Origin: Phycisphaerae bacterium
GTDB lineage: Bacteria > Planctomycetota > Phycisphaerae > UBA1845
Assembly (NCBI GenBank): GCA_029260165.1
Contig: JAJDDT010000103.1
Coordinates: 1 to 41,614, forward strand
Length of the DNA stretch: 41,614 bases
Reading direction: 5' to 3'
Notes under the pieces: model-generated
The model's input: the letters and a program-made list of their open reading frames with translations, nothing else
The model's database searches: none
Told to the model about the DNA's origin: nothing
Made by a program: the position numbers and the translations under genes
Shown here: in pieces, positions 1 through 9,057 of the stretch
How positions within the stretch are numbered: position 1 is the stretch's first letter
How the letters are laid out: the number at the start of each line of letters is the position of its first letter

Positions 1-137
1 GGATTGGCCGTTACCGTCGGATGAGCAAAGATTACGAAATGTTGCCCGTCAGCAGCGAAGCCATGGTGCTATTGACCATGATCAATCTGATGATTCACCG
101 GCTAAAACCAGGATGATCTTGCTTCTCACACACCCTC
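1..137 (+). mobile_element. Right end of an IS5-family insertion sequence (partial)
   Basis: The window opens inside an insertion sequence. It contains the last codons of a DDE transposase (3-116) and then the terminal inverted repeat at 120-137. On the minus strand the repeat reads GAGGGTGTGTGAGAAGCA, and it is identical to the 18 bases at 41482-41499 where a second element begins. The bases just outside are TCA (138-140), which fits a TNA target site as I recall it for the IS1031 subgroup of IS5. The left end of this copy lies outside the window, so its target duplication cannot be checked. Confidence 0.88.
3..116 (+). CDS. IS5-family transposase, C-terminal end (partial)
   Basis: This is the last 37 codons of a transposase whose start lies upstream of the window. 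The residues IGRYRRMSKDYEMLP followed by SSEAM and a hydrophobic NLMIHRL tail match the C-terminal end of the DDE domain of IS5-type transposases, where a similar RYRRLSKDYE stretch follows the catalytic Glu. The stop codon TGA is at 114-116, four bases before the terminal inverted repeat. Residues DDE themselves are not in the window. The N-terminal 23 codons at 41546-41614 belong to a similar protein, but the two pieces do not overlap, so identity cannot be tested here. Confidence 0.88.
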   Translation: MGRYRRMSKDYEMLPVSSEAMVLLTMINLMIHRLKPG

Positions 138-469
138 TCAGCAATGACGGTTTTCGGATAGGACGAGAGAAAGGTGTCAATCAATGGAAGGAGCCTTTCC
201 ACTTCTTTGAGTGAAAGCGGTGCTCCACTTGCAGATATAGGTGCGTCTCGCCACTTGTGAGGAAAGTACTCATCTGCACCATAGTGATAGTGCACCTGCA
301 CACCATACGTTTGCTTTATCTTCCGAATCTGCGATTCAATTGCGGTCTCAGCAGTAGACTCCTTCCTGGCGTCGTCTTGAACGGTTTGATCATGCCCAAT
401 ACACGCTCCGAAGACCATTGGAACAGCCCAGCAAAGTGCATGAAATGATCGTACGCTTAAGCGTCCCAT
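95..469 (-). pseudogene. Lipoprotein gene truncated by an IS insertion
   Basis: The frame starts at 469 with a signal sequence and lipobox-like FGAC, so the product would be an exported lipoprotein. About 110 native residues follow, including TYGVQVHYHYGADEYFPHKW. From about residue 110 the frame enters the inverted repeat of the insertion sequence and reads RVCEKQDHPGFSR before an IS-supplied stop at 95-97. The native 3' part is therefore missing. From memory the native part resembles the front of secreted putative zinc metallopeptidases of planctomycetes, whose catalytic half would lie beyond the IS. That assignment is tentative. Confidence 0.7.
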
Positions 470-497
470 CTGATCATCCGATCCTGAGGTTCAGCGG

Positions 498-530
498 GTA
501 GGTCAGGTCAAGCGGAGCGGACCTGACGAT
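498..530. repeat. Short hairpin element, GTCAGGTC/GACCTGAC arms
   Basis: Arms GTCAGGTC (502-509) and GACCTGAC (520-527) are perfect inverted repeats with a ten-base loop. The flanks GTAG before and GAT after are also present around the same arms at 40597-40621, near the other end of the window. It sits 26 bases beyond the stop of the pyruvate kinase gene and may serve as a 3' stem-loop, but no T-run follows, so it is not a canonical intrinsic terminator. Confidence 0.6.
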
Positions 531-555
531 CCACCGTTCCCCCCCCCGCGCTCAA

Positions 556-2013
556 TCAACCGTCCCGCCGCTCGCCGACCACATGAATCGTCAACCGCGG
601 CTCGCGACTCAACGCCACCGGATCACCCACCAGCACGACAATATCCTCGCGCGCCATCGGAAATGATTCCAGAATCGCCGCCTCCAACTCCGCCCACGTT
701 CGATCGCCCGTTGCAAAATCCGCCCCCACCAACATCGGACAAATCCCATACGAAAGCGCCATCCGCCGACAGGTCTGCGCGTCGGCTGAGATCCCCACCA
801 ACGTCTGCTCCGGACGATACTTGCTGATCCAACGCGCCGTCGTCCCACCACGACACCAGACCGCAATCATCTTCGCACACAAATCATGGGCAACGAGCGC
901 CGCACTCCGCGACACCGCCGACGTCGTCGCGTCCCGCTCATGCCCCACCCGCATCCGCTGCGCCAACGAGTCCGACCACCGCTCCCCCAACTCCCCCTGT
1001 GCATCCTGCACCCGACGCGAAATCCGACGCATCATTCGCACACTCTCCACCGGAAACGCACCCGCCGCACTCTCCGCCGACAGCATCACCGCGTCCGCAC
1101 CATCCAACACCGCGTTGGCTACGTCACTCACCTCCGCCCGCGTCGGGGTCGGAGACTCCACCATGCTGTGCAACATCTGCGTCGCCACGATCACAGGCTT
1201 CCCGCGTTCATGACACTTGAGCACGATCGACTTCTGCAACATCGGCAGCCGCGTCACATCCATCTCCACGCCCAGATCACCCCGAGCCACCAGAATCGCA
1301 TCCGACACCGCAATGATGTCATCAATCACCGCCACCGCCTGGGGCGTCTCAATCTTCGACACGACCGGAATCTCCGCCTCCAACTCCAGCAACGCCTTCT
1401 TGAGCCTCTCGACGTCCGCCACCCGCCGCACGAACGATATCGCCACAAAATCGACCCCCGCCTCCACCGCCCACTTCAAATCATTCAGGTCTTTCTCCGT
1501 AATCGAAGGCACACCCAAATCCGTGTCCGGCACGTTGATCCCCTTGCGACTCCCGATCACCCCCGCCACGTCACACCGGCAAGTCACCTCATCGGCCCGT
1601 TTCTCCGTCACGCGCATCGAGATCGTCCCGTCATCGATCAGCACCGCGTCTCCCACCTTTAGGTCGTCCAGCAGTTGCGGGCAGTTCGTCTCAAACCGTT
1701 CACTCGTCCCGACCCCGCCATCCCCCAGCGATCGCACGATCACGCAACTCGCCCCGACCTCGATTCCCGACCGCGCCAAATCCATCGTGCCCGTCCGCAC
1801 CTTGGGCCCGCAAAGGTCCGCCAATATCGCGACATGCGCTTTCGCCCGATCCGCCACCGCACGCACCGTCGCCAACGTATCCGTATGCTCCGCCAGCGTG
1901 CCATGCGACATGTTGAACCGCACGACGTCGACGCCTTCTGCCACGAACTTTTCAAGAATCCCCGCCGAACAACTCGCCGGCCCGACCGTCGCAATGATTT
2001 TTGTTTTGGACAT
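556..2013 (-). CDS. pyk: Pyruvate kinase
   Basis: This 485-residue protein catalyses the last step of glycolysis, phosphoenolpyruvate plus ADP to pyruvate plus ATP, in the cytoplasm. It opens with TKIIATVGPAS, then VVRFNMSHG and LADLCGPKVRTG. The catalytic Lys lies in VVSKIETPQAV, the metal and substrate Asp in VARGDLGVEM, and the family signature ends in AVMLSAESAAGAFPVES. A C-terminal regulatory domain follows, and the length is normal for the family. I chose the Met at 2013 because MSKTKII is the usual family start; an in-frame extension of eight residues reaches 2037. It is divergent from the cytochrome gene at 2218. The signature has AES where many homologues have GET. Confidence 0.95.
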   Translation of the reverse strand: MSKTKIIATVGPASCSAGILEKFVAEGVDVVRFNMSHGTLAEHTDTLATVRAVADRAKAHVAILADLCGPKVRTGTMDLARSGIEVGASCVIVRSLGDGGVGTSERFETNCPQLLDDLKVGDAVLIDDGTISMRVTEKRADEVTCRCDVAGVIGSRKGINVPDTDLGVPSITEKDLNDLKWAVEAGVDFVAISFVRRVADVERLKKALLELEAEIPVVSKIETPQAVAVIDDIIAVSDAILVARGDLGVEMDVTRLPMLQKSIVLKCHERGKPVIVATQMLHSMVESPTPTRAEVSDVANAVLDGADAVMLSAESAAGAFPVESVRMMRRISRRVQDAQGELGERWSDSLAQRMRVGHERDATTSAVSRSAALVAHDLCAKMIAVWCRGGTTARWISKYRPEQTLVGISADAQTCRRMALSYGICPMLVGADFATGDRTWAELEAAILESFPMAREDIVVLVGDPVALSREPRLTIHVVGERRDG

Positions 2014-2217
2014 GCCCACGAATTCTACGACACCCACCCCCGGCCCGCGAGCGTCATCGAGATTTTTCGCTACCGCTGCCCACCACCCCCAGACATATCC
2101 CGGAAAACCCAGGCCAACATCCCTGTACGCGGCCCATGTTCACCGATACCATCCCGGCGAACGCCCGCCTGAGTAGGGTGGGCCATTCGCGGTCTCAAGT
2201 GGAAGAAAGGTACTGCT

Positions 2218-3003
2218 ATGATTAGCGACAGACTCTCCAGATTCGGGTTGGTTCTCTTGGCACCGGTCGCATGTTTCGTCGCGGGATGCATCCCCGTCGC
2301 ACCGCCCATGAACGGCGATACAACCCCCGCCGAGTTTACAGCCGCAAACCTCAACCGCGGTGGAGCGCTCTACGACAAATGGTGGAACGTCGCCGGAGTC
2401 GCAGAGCCGACCACCGATCACGCCCTGTGGGCGACCCGACCCGACACCGACTCAAACACAAGAACCGGTCCGGACACCTGGCGGTGCAAGGAATGTCACG
2501 GGTGGGACTACAAAGGCGTGAACGGTGCCTACGCGACCGGCAGCCACCGCACCGGGATTGCGGGAGTTTTCGGAACAACGCAGTCACCGCAAGAGGTCTT
2601 TGACCTGCTCACCAATGCGGAAGGCCACGCTTTCCTGACCACCGGCCTGGCCGATACGGATATTTGGGACCTGGCCAAATTCGTCCTTGAAGGGCAAATC
2701 GACACCGATGACATCATCGACGAGCAGGGAGCGTTCATCGGCGTCGCCGCCGACGGACAGGCACCCTATGAGGCAGCGTGTTCCGCCTGTCACGGCACCG
2801 ATGGCCTGGCGGTCCCGCCCGGTGGTGATGCCGATTTCGATGCGTTCGTCGGCGTCCTTTCAAACGACAATCCGTGGGAATACCAGCACAAGGTTCGATA
2901 CGGCCAGCCCAACACAGCCATGCCGCCGCAGCAGGGCTTGCTGACCACCGCTCAGGTCGGCGACCTCGGTGCCCATTCGCAAACATTGCCGACCGCGCCG
3001 TAG
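2218..3003 (+). CDS. Diheme c-type cytochrome lipoprotein
   Basis: This 261-residue exported protein begins with a hydrophobic segment ending in the lipobox-like VAGC (Cys about residue 24), so it is probably lipid-anchored outside the inner membrane. Two CxxCH haem-attachment motifs are visible, CKECH near residue 91 and CSACH near residue 188, each in a cytochrome c-like stretch. The second ends in an AMPP segment whose Met could be an axial ligand. It is likely an electron carrier, but no oxidase or partner gene is adjacent. A purine-rich AGAAAGG lies upstream of the ATG. The spacing between the two domains suggests two fused monohaem domains. Confidence 0.82.
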   Translation: MISDRLSRFGLVLLAPVACFVAGCIPVAPPMNGDTTPAEFTAANLNRGGALYDKWWNVAGVAEPTTDHALWATRPDTDSNTRTGPDTWRCKECHGWDYKGVNGAYATGSHRTGIAGVFGTTQSPQEVFDLLTNAEGHAFLTTGLADTDIWDLAKFVLEGQIDTDDIIDEQGAFIGVAADGQAPYEAACSACHGTDGLAVPPGGDADFDAFVGVLSNDNPWEYQHKVRYGQPNTAMPPQQGLLTTAQVGDLGAHSQTLPTAP

Positions 3004-3237
3004 AGGATTTCGAGACGAAGTTCGTGGTTGAGACGGGTGTCGAGGCGTTCGGCCTGGACACCCGATCTTGACCGGTCATGCCTGCGAAGTAGCAGCGACC
3101 GCGGTTTGGCGAACGACGTGTTCATCTCGTCCGCCTAGCGAAACCTGCATGGATATGTGAATCGCGGTCCTATCGAAGTGAGTCGCGGGGGAGCGATGCG
3201 CGCCACGGACGCGCTGGAATTGCTCGACCCCTGAACC

Positions 3238-3744
3238 TCAATGACCATGTGCATCCGCTTCATCAACGCCTCGCGGGTCGTCACAGGATACGCCGATTTC
3301 ACTCAAAACCCCGCAGTATTCCGCCCTCCGATGAAACGCCACATGCCCACCGGAGTACAGAATCCCCCCACCCCAATCTCCGCCATTAACAAAACACCCA
3401 AACCAACGATCGAGCAACGAGCAAGACAACTCGGAATAGACGAGCGGATAAGCGCTGGCATCGAGATCGCTACGCATCGGCTTGTTCAACAGCCGAAAAC
3501 GCCGCTGAGATCGCGGATCAAATCGTTCCGCCGGCTGCAACGCACCCAATCGCACCAACTCATCCAACACATCTACCCCATCCGTCAATTGCCCGTGATA
3601 CGCCTTCACCGCCCCACGAATCGCCACCAGATTCCTGACACACCGGGTTCTGAGATGAATGTCATACAACCTGGCAGCCGATCCGAACAAGACGACGACC
3701 ACCAACAATGCGGACGAAATGACGATCATTTTCTTAAGCGTCAT
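3238..3744 (-). CDS. Pseudopilin-like membrane-anchored protein
   Basis: This is a 168-residue protein with one N-terminal membrane segment (MIVISSALLVVVVLFGSAA), followed by a CVRNLVAIRGAVKAYHGQ stretch like the conserved helix of planctomycete type II pseudopilin-like proteins (CxxNLxxIGxAxxxY). Near the C-terminus GGILYSGGHVAFHRR recalls the DGHVxF segment of the same group. The start at 3744 is supported by GGGAGG eight bases upstream; an extension to 3834 has no such site. There is no canonical prepilin peptidase Gly-Phe/Glu site, so processing is uncertain. It has no operon partners. Confidence 0.55.
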   Translation of the reverse strand: MTLKKMIVISSALLVVVVLFGSAARLYDIHLRTRCVRNLVAIRGAVKAYHGQLTDGVDVLDELVRLGALQPAERFDPRSQRRFRLLNKPMRSDLDASAYPLVYSELSCSLLDRWFGCFVNGGDWGGGILYSGGHVAFHRRAEYCGVLSEIGVSCDDPRGVDEADAHGH

Positions 3745-4071
3745 CAGCGAGACCTCCCGATTTATTGTAGTCAGCGAGCCGGGACATGGTTTTCGTGTCG
3801 CCTGATTTCTATCGCACAATATCCAAACACTCAACGAGAGGATTCAAGGTCTCGCTTCCCATCTGTATCGCCCGTGTGCGAAGTCACACCATCATCGCCC
3901 CGGGGCCGCAATGATCAGCCAATATCGCCGTATAGCCATTCATGCTCCGTCCATTTCGACTGACACGTCCATCGAATTCACCCACAGGCTGGTATTGACG
4001 CATCCAAACAGGTAGAATGGGCTGGATCAACCACGGAAAATGGGACGTCCAATTCAATCGAACGGGGAAGA

Positions 4072-5163
4072 ATGACCATCGCCGATCCATGCAATCGGAA
4101 TTACTGTCCGTCACCACCGCGACCGGGCGTTGGACTGATTCTCGCCATGCTGCTCACCGCGCCTGCGCTCGCGGGTCAGCCGCAGGTCGGCAACGGGCGT
4201 ATCGCGTTTACAAAAGAAACCCCGACAGGACAGCAGATATTTACGATCCTGCCGGACGGGACCGGTGAAACCCAACTGACCTTTCAGGGGACCTCCACGT
4301 TCCCGGGCTGGTCGAGGGACGGCTCTAAAATCGCCTTCTCGTCAACGCAATCGGGAATCTCGGAAATCTGGAGCATGAACGCTGACGGGACCAACCAGAC
4401 CCGGATCACCTTCGCAACCCAGGGTGGAAACTTCATCCCCGAATGGTCACCGGACGGGACAAAAATCGCCTACGCATCACTGCAGGATGCAACAGGACAC
4501 CCCGAAGTGTGGGTCATGAATGCCGACGGGACGAACCAGACACGGCTGACCTTCACACCCGTCAATCAAAACGCCCCAACCTGGAGCGTGCATCCGAGCT
4601 GGTCGCCCGACGGGCAACAACTGGTCTACGCCTCGACTGCTACCGGCAACACCGAAATCTGGATGATGAACGCCGACGGCAGCAATCAAACCCCGATCAC
4701 CAACGGCAACGGACCGCAGTTCCCGGACAGCAATGCCTCCGAATGGTCTCGCGACGGTTCAACCATCGCGTTCTGGTCTGGTTTCGAGACGCAGTTCGGT
4801 GAGGTCTGGATCATGAACCCCGACGGAACAAACAGAACGCAACTGACACAAACGCAGGATCCTTTCAACAGCGACAACCCGGTCTGGTCACCCGACGGAT
4901 CCAAAATCATCTTCGACTCCAACCGGGCAGGTCCTGTCCAGCTTTGGATCATCAATGCGGATGGCACCAACCCCACCCCCCTCGTCGACACCGCGGGCGG
5001 CCCCGCCTCCTGGCAACCGGTCGTCACGACCGTTGGCGCCCCCGTCCCGACGGTCTCGCAACTGAGCATGGTCGCCATGACGCTGATTCTGCTCGTCACC
5101 GGGGTCATGGTGCTGCGCAGAAGCCCGATCCGGGTACACCCCGTCCCGCGCAGGCACGGTTGA
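4072..5163 (+). CDS. Exported PD40/TolB-like beta-propeller with IPTL-CTERM-like tail
   Basis: This 363-residue protein has an N-terminal hydrophobic signal (LILAMLLTAPALA) and then about six repeats of the PD40 type. Each has a WSPDGxKIAF core followed by MNADGTNQTRLT, as in the TolB propeller. The C-terminus has PVPTVSQLSMVAMTLILL, a second membrane segment, and RR, which matches the IPTL-CTERM sorting signal: a short conserved motif, a transmembrane helix and a basic end. It is therefore likely exported and then sorted by a dedicated protease. The ligand of the propeller is unknown. The signal start could also be a few codons later, since the first 20 residues are polar. Confidence 0.85.
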   Translation: MTIADPCNRNYCPSPPRPGVGLILAMLLTAPALAGQPQVGNGRIAFTKETPTGQQIFTILPDGTGETQLTFQGTSTFPGWSRDGSKIAFSSTQSGISEIWSMNADGTNQTRITFATQGGNFIPEWSPDGTKIAYASLQDATGHPEVWVMNADGTNQTRLTFTPVNQNAPTWSVHPSWSPDGQQLVYASTATGNTEIWMMNADGSNQTPITNGNGPQFPDSNASEWSRDGSTIAFWSGFETQFGEVWIMNPDGTNRTQLTQTQDPFNSDNPVWSPDGSKIIFDSNRAGPVQLWIINADGTNPTPLVDTAGGPASWQPVVTTVGAPVPTVSQLSMVAMTLILLVTGVMVLRRSPIRVHPVPRRHG

Positions 5164-5241
5164 GACGCGCGCGTCTTGACACTGGGCGGGTGCCAAGGGA
5201 CTCTTGTCAGTTCAACACTGCAATATTGGCGAGGAGCAACG

Positions 5242-6957
5242 ATGAGTCTTAAGAAACTGGTGGATGTTGGTGCGGGACGTCGGGAGGCGGACCTTGTCAT
5301 TCGTGGGGGGCGGATCGTCAATGTGCTGTCGATGGAGGTGCACGACGGTGACGTTGCGATCTTCGATGGGCGGATCGCGGGGATCGGGGACTACAAGGGT
5401 CGCGAAACGGTCGACGTGAAGGGTCAATACCTGGTGCCGGGGCTGATCGACGGTCATGTGCATATCGAATCGTCGATGCTGAGCGTGCCGGAGTTTTCAA
5501 AGGTGGTCTGTGCGTGTGGGACGGCGGTGGTGGTGACCGATCCGCACGAGATTGCCAACGTCCTGGGCGTCGACGGGATTCGGTACATGATCGAATCGAG
5601 CGCGGGGGTGCCGCTGGATGTGTTTGTGATGCTGAGTTCGTGCGTGCCCGCGTCGCATTTTGAGAGTGCGGGGGCGACGCTGATGGCGAAAGATCTGGAA
5701 CCGCTACTGGACGAGCCTCGGGTATTGGGATTGGCGGAGATGATGAATTTTCCCGGCGTCGTGATGGGCGACGCGGAGTGTCTCGCCAAGGTCGAGATGA
5801 CGGGCGATCGTCCGGTGGATGGTCATGCGCCGGGGTTGCGGGGGATCGGATTATGTGCGTACGCCGCGTCGGGGATTGGGAGCGATCATGAGTGCACAAC
5901 GGCGGAGGAGGCGGCGGAGAAGTTGCGGATGGGCATGCGGATCATGATTCGCGAAGGCAGTCAAGCCCGGAATCTGGATGCACTGTTGCCGCTGGTTAAA
6001 CCCGAGACGCTGGACCGGTTTTTCTTCGTGACGGATGACAAAACCGTGGATGATCTGTTGGCGGAGGGACACATCGATCATCTCGTGCGTCGCGCGATCG
6101 GTAAGGGCATGAATCCGCTGCATGCGGTGCGACTCGCGACGTACAACGCAGCCAACTGGTTCGGGCTGAAAGATTTCGGGGCGATCGCGCCGGGCAGGGT
6201 TGCGTCGATCGCGTGCGTGGACGATCTGAAGACGTTCAAGGTAACGAAAGTGTGGCATCGCGGGACGTTGGTGGCAGAAGACGGTGCGTTCGTGGGAACG
6301 GTGTCGGGGGGTGGGTCGTCGAAGCAGGTGACAGGAACGATGAACGCGGCGGCGTTTGATGCGGGCTGTTTCCGCGTGGCGTCGGACGGGGATACCAGGG
6401 TGCACGTGATTGAGGTTTTGGAGGATCGGATTGATACGCAGCGCAGCGTGGAGGCGATCTCGTCGGTGGATGGCGAATTACGGGCGGACCCGTCGCGGGA
6501 CCTAGCCAAGATCGCGGTGATCGAGCGACACCATGCGACGGGGCGAGTCGGGGTTGGATTCGTTCGCGGGTTTGGATTTGAAAACGGCGCGCTGGCTAGT
6601 TCGGTGGGGCATGACGCGCACAATCTGGTCGTAACCGGGACGAATGATGAGGACATGTGCGTCGCAGCCAGGTGGTTGGTCGAGATTGGGGGCGGGTTTT
6701 GTATCGCGCAGGGTGGGAAAGTATTGGCGGACGTGCCGTTGCCGATCGGCGGACTGATGAGCGATGTGGACGCGAAAACGTTGGACGGGCAGTTTCACAC
6801 CTTGCGTGAAGCGGCAGGTCGGTTGCCGAGTAAATTGCGTCATCCATACATGGCGTTGGCGTTCCTGAGTTTGTCGGTGATCGGATCGTTGAAGATAACG
6901 GATCGAGGTCTGGTGGATGTGGACAAGTTTGAGTTGACTGGATTGGTGGCGGACTGA
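5242..6957 (+). CDS. ade: Adenine deaminase
   Basis: This 571-residue amidohydrolase converts adenine to hypoxanthine and ammonia in purine salvage. The N-terminal composite domain leads into GLIDGHVHIESSML with the HxH metal ligands, then TDPHEIANV, the AEMMNFPGV stretch, DGHAPGL, SDHE and IREGS, all in the order found in the adenine deaminase family. The C-terminal domain contains the conserved glycine-rich stretch FVRGFGFENGALASS and the HDAHN segment. I chose the ATG at 5242 because GAGGAG precedes it by about six bases and the residues MSLKKLVDVG fit family starts; a 22-residue extension has no ribosome site. Its stop overlaps the next start in TGATG (6955-6959), indicating translational coupling. 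Confidence 0.95.
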   Translation: MSLKKLVDVGAGRREADLVIRGGRIVNVLSMEVHDGDVAIFDGRIAGIGDYKGRETVDVKGQYLVPGLIDGHVHIESSMLSVPEFSKVVCACGTAVVVTDPHEIANVLGVDGIRYMIESSAGVPLDVFVMLSSCVPASHFESAGATLMAKDLEPLLDEPRVLGLAEMMNFPGVVMGDAECLAKVEMTGDRPVDGHAPGLRGIGLCAYAASGIGSDHECTTAEEAAEKLRMGMRIMIREGSQARNLDALLPLVKPETLDRFFFVTDDKTVDDLLAEGHIDHLVRRAIGKGMNPLHAVRLATYNAANWFGLKDFGAIAPGRVASIACVDDLKTFKVTKVWHRGTLVAEDGAFVGTVSGGGSSKQVTGTMNAAAFDAGCFRVASDGDTRVHVIEVLEDRIDTQRSVEAISSVDGELRADPSRDLAKIAVIERHHATGRVGVGFVRGFGFENGALASSVGHDAHNLVVTGTNDEDMCVAARWLVEIGGGFCIAQGGKVLADVPLPIGGLMSDVDAKTLDGQFHTLREAAGRLPSKLRHPYMALAFLSLSVIGSLKITDRGLVDVDKFELTGLVAD

Positions 6958-8207
6958 TGCGGATGAATTCGAGGTGGATGAAAATCGGCGTTTGTATGTT
7001 CGCAATAATGGTGACGCCGTCGATTGCGGATGAACCGGTGACCGGGCGGTGGCGGGCGTGGCTGGATTCACCGGGCGGGGAGTTGCCGTTTGGGTTGCAT
7101 TTGAAGCAATCCGGGGATGGCTGGTCGGCGTGGTTGATGAACGGTGAGGAGCGAATCGAAGTACCAGAAGTGCGGTTTGGGGATGGCAGGATCGTGCTGG
7201 ACATCGGGCACTACGATGCGGTTATCACGGCGAAAGTATCCGGACGCGGAAAACGGCTTGATGGTGAGTGGGCCAAGGCAACGAAGGACGGACAGGTGTC
7301 GCGATTGCCGTTTCACGCTCGACGGGACGGCGGTCCCCGTTTTGCGACGTCGAGCGGTGGTGGCAGAGCGGCAAAAAAACTGGCCAATCGATGGAAGGTT
7401 AGGTTTGAGAAGAGCGATGAGCCTGCCGTGATGTTGGTGGATCACCGATCGGACGGGCGGGTTCTTGCGACGGTCATGACGACGACGGGGGACTATCGGT
7501 TCCTGGAGGGCATGTTTGAGGCTGGTCGGTTGCGGTTGTCGGTGTTTGATGGTGCGCACGCGTTTCTGTTCGACGCAACGTTGCAATCGGATGGTCGGCT
7601 TGTCGGGCATTTCTGGTCGCGTGATGTTTGGCATGAGACGTTTGAGGCGGATCCTGATCCGACGGCGACGGTGGCGGACGGTTTTGGTGCGGTGGGGTTT
7701 GATCCGGATTTTGACATGAGCGCGCTTTCGTTTCCGGGTTTGGATGGCAAGCTGCGAAAGTTCTCGGAACCTGCGTTGTCGGGGAAAGTGCGCGTGATTG
7801 AGGTGTTCGGTTCGTGGTGTCCGAACTGTCACGATGCGTCGACGTTCCTGCAGTCGCTCTACAAGCAATATCGATCGGAGGGGTTGGTCGTCGTTGGGCT
7901 TGCGTTTGAGTTGACCGGTGATTTCACGCGCGACGCGCGGCAGGTGAAACGGTTTATCGAGCGGGTTGATGCAACGTATCCGATGCTCGTGGCTGGCAAG
8001 GCGGACAAGGGGTCGATCCCGAGCGTGTTGAGGTTTCTAAAGTCGTTTCGGGCGTATCCGACAACAGTGTTTGTTGGCGCGGACAATCGGATCAAGGCGG
8101 TTCATACAGGGTTTTCAGGTCCCGCGACGGGACGTCACTACGACGAGCTACGCGCGGAGTTCGTGAAAATCATCGAAGAAATGCTGGCAGAAGCGAATAA
8201 AAAATAA
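6957..8207 (+). CDS. TlpA/ResA-like thioredoxin-domain protein
   Basis: This 416-residue exported protein begins with a signal sequence (MKIGVCMFAIMVTPSIA). The first 250 residues form a beta-rich region of unknown function. The C-terminal domain carries GSWCPNCHD, the CxxC of TlpA-type thiol oxidoreductases, followed by AYPTTVFV with the cis-Pro segment. It probably reduces or exchanges disulfides outside the cytoplasm, perhaps in cytochrome maturation; that role is inferred from the family. It starts within the stop of the adenine deaminase gene, so the two are co-translated despite having no obvious shared chemistry. Confidence 0.9.
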   Translation: MRMNSRWMKIGVCMFAIMVTPSIADEPVTGRWRAWLDSPGGELPFGLHLKQSGDGWSAWLMNGEERIEVPEVRFGDGRIVLDIGHYDAVITAKVSGRGKRLDGEWAKATKDGQVSRLPFHARRDGGPRFATSSGGGRAAKKLANRWKVRFEKSDEPAVMLVDHRSDGRVLATVMTTTGDYRFLEGMFEAGRLRLSVFDGAHAFLFDATLQSDGRLVGHFWSRDVWHETFEADPDPTATVADGFGAVGFDPDFDMSALSFPGLDGKLRKFSEPALSGKVRVIEVFGSWCPNCHDASTFLQSLYKQYRSEGLVVVGLAFELTGDFTRDARQVKRFIERVDATYPMLVAGKADKGSIPSVLRFLKSFRAYPTTVFVGADNRIKAVHTGFSGPATGRHYDELRAEFVKIIEEMLAEANKK

Positions 8208-9057
8208 CGCGGATCGCAGGGTATGTCGCGCAATTCAAACGCGGCGACATCCAACGAGCGAAGCATTGTCGCCATACTCGGTAACGCGCATGACCTGGAA
8301 CTGTTCCCTGTTTCGGGTCCGGGCAAGCCATACCTGATCGCCACAGCAGGGTTCGTTATTGCGGTTGGTCACGAAGCTGATGCCGCTGACGGATTCGTCG
8401 CTGAGCAATCCGACGTTCCGGCTGATCTGATGATGACCACCCCACGAAACCCGCCCCACAGCCGCTCGTCGATTCTCATGTCTGCGATTGTTGGACCATC
8501 GACCGTCTGTCATGCGGATTCTCCCGTTGGGCGTCGGTTTGCGTCAGGCTTCGATTTCCGCGTAGATGAGATTCAGCCCGCCCGCCAATGGCGCGACGCG
8601 ACGCACGACGGCGAACCTGAATCCGTATTTGTCTGCCTGTTGTTGCACATGGGGCGACAATCGCTTGCCAACACACGGCGTGTCTCTCTCATCGGCAACG
8701 AAGACTAATCCATGCAGGGAGCGCTGGACGAGTCTGCTCTCGCGGGGACGCCTGCCACGATAAAGTCGCCACTGAATTCTCTGGTTGGTCCACCACCGCT
8801 GCGAGCGCCGACGCTCCCTGCGCGATGGCTGAACTTCCGAGGAAACCAGTGACGTTAAATACTGACGCATTGTTCGTAGCATCCGGCGACGTGATTTTTT
8901 CGCATTTTCTACTGGCCGCTGTCCTGGCCGAGACAGCCGGCGACGTGACGACCCCAACTGTAAAAGAAATATCGGCGAATGCAAAAAAAAACTCAAAAAA
9001 ACCTCCTGTTTTGTTGTGCGAATGCAAAATACCGAAAAACGGGGTGGGGCCTGGTTT
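8208..9057. other. Interval without a confidently assigned gene
   Basis: Between the TlpA-like gene and the clear part of the next membrane protein there is no gene I can defend. A 161-codon frame runs at 8223-8708 on plus and overlapping frames of 150 and 92 codons run on minus at 8544-8996 and 8235-8513. None has a recognised domain or a good ribosome site. The minus pieces (ending GFRFAVVRRVAPLAGGLN and containing REQFQVMRV) look somewhat protein-like and could be the remains of one frameshifted gene. Around 8985-9005 there are A-runs, which would suit a promoter or upstream region. Confidence 0.4.

Noticed and set aside
1217-2176. A 319-codon plus-strand frame opposite pyruvate kinase
   Set aside because: It is the antisense of a certain gene, has Ser/Thr/Pro-rich composition and no domain. 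It follows from the GC-rich third positions of the real gene.
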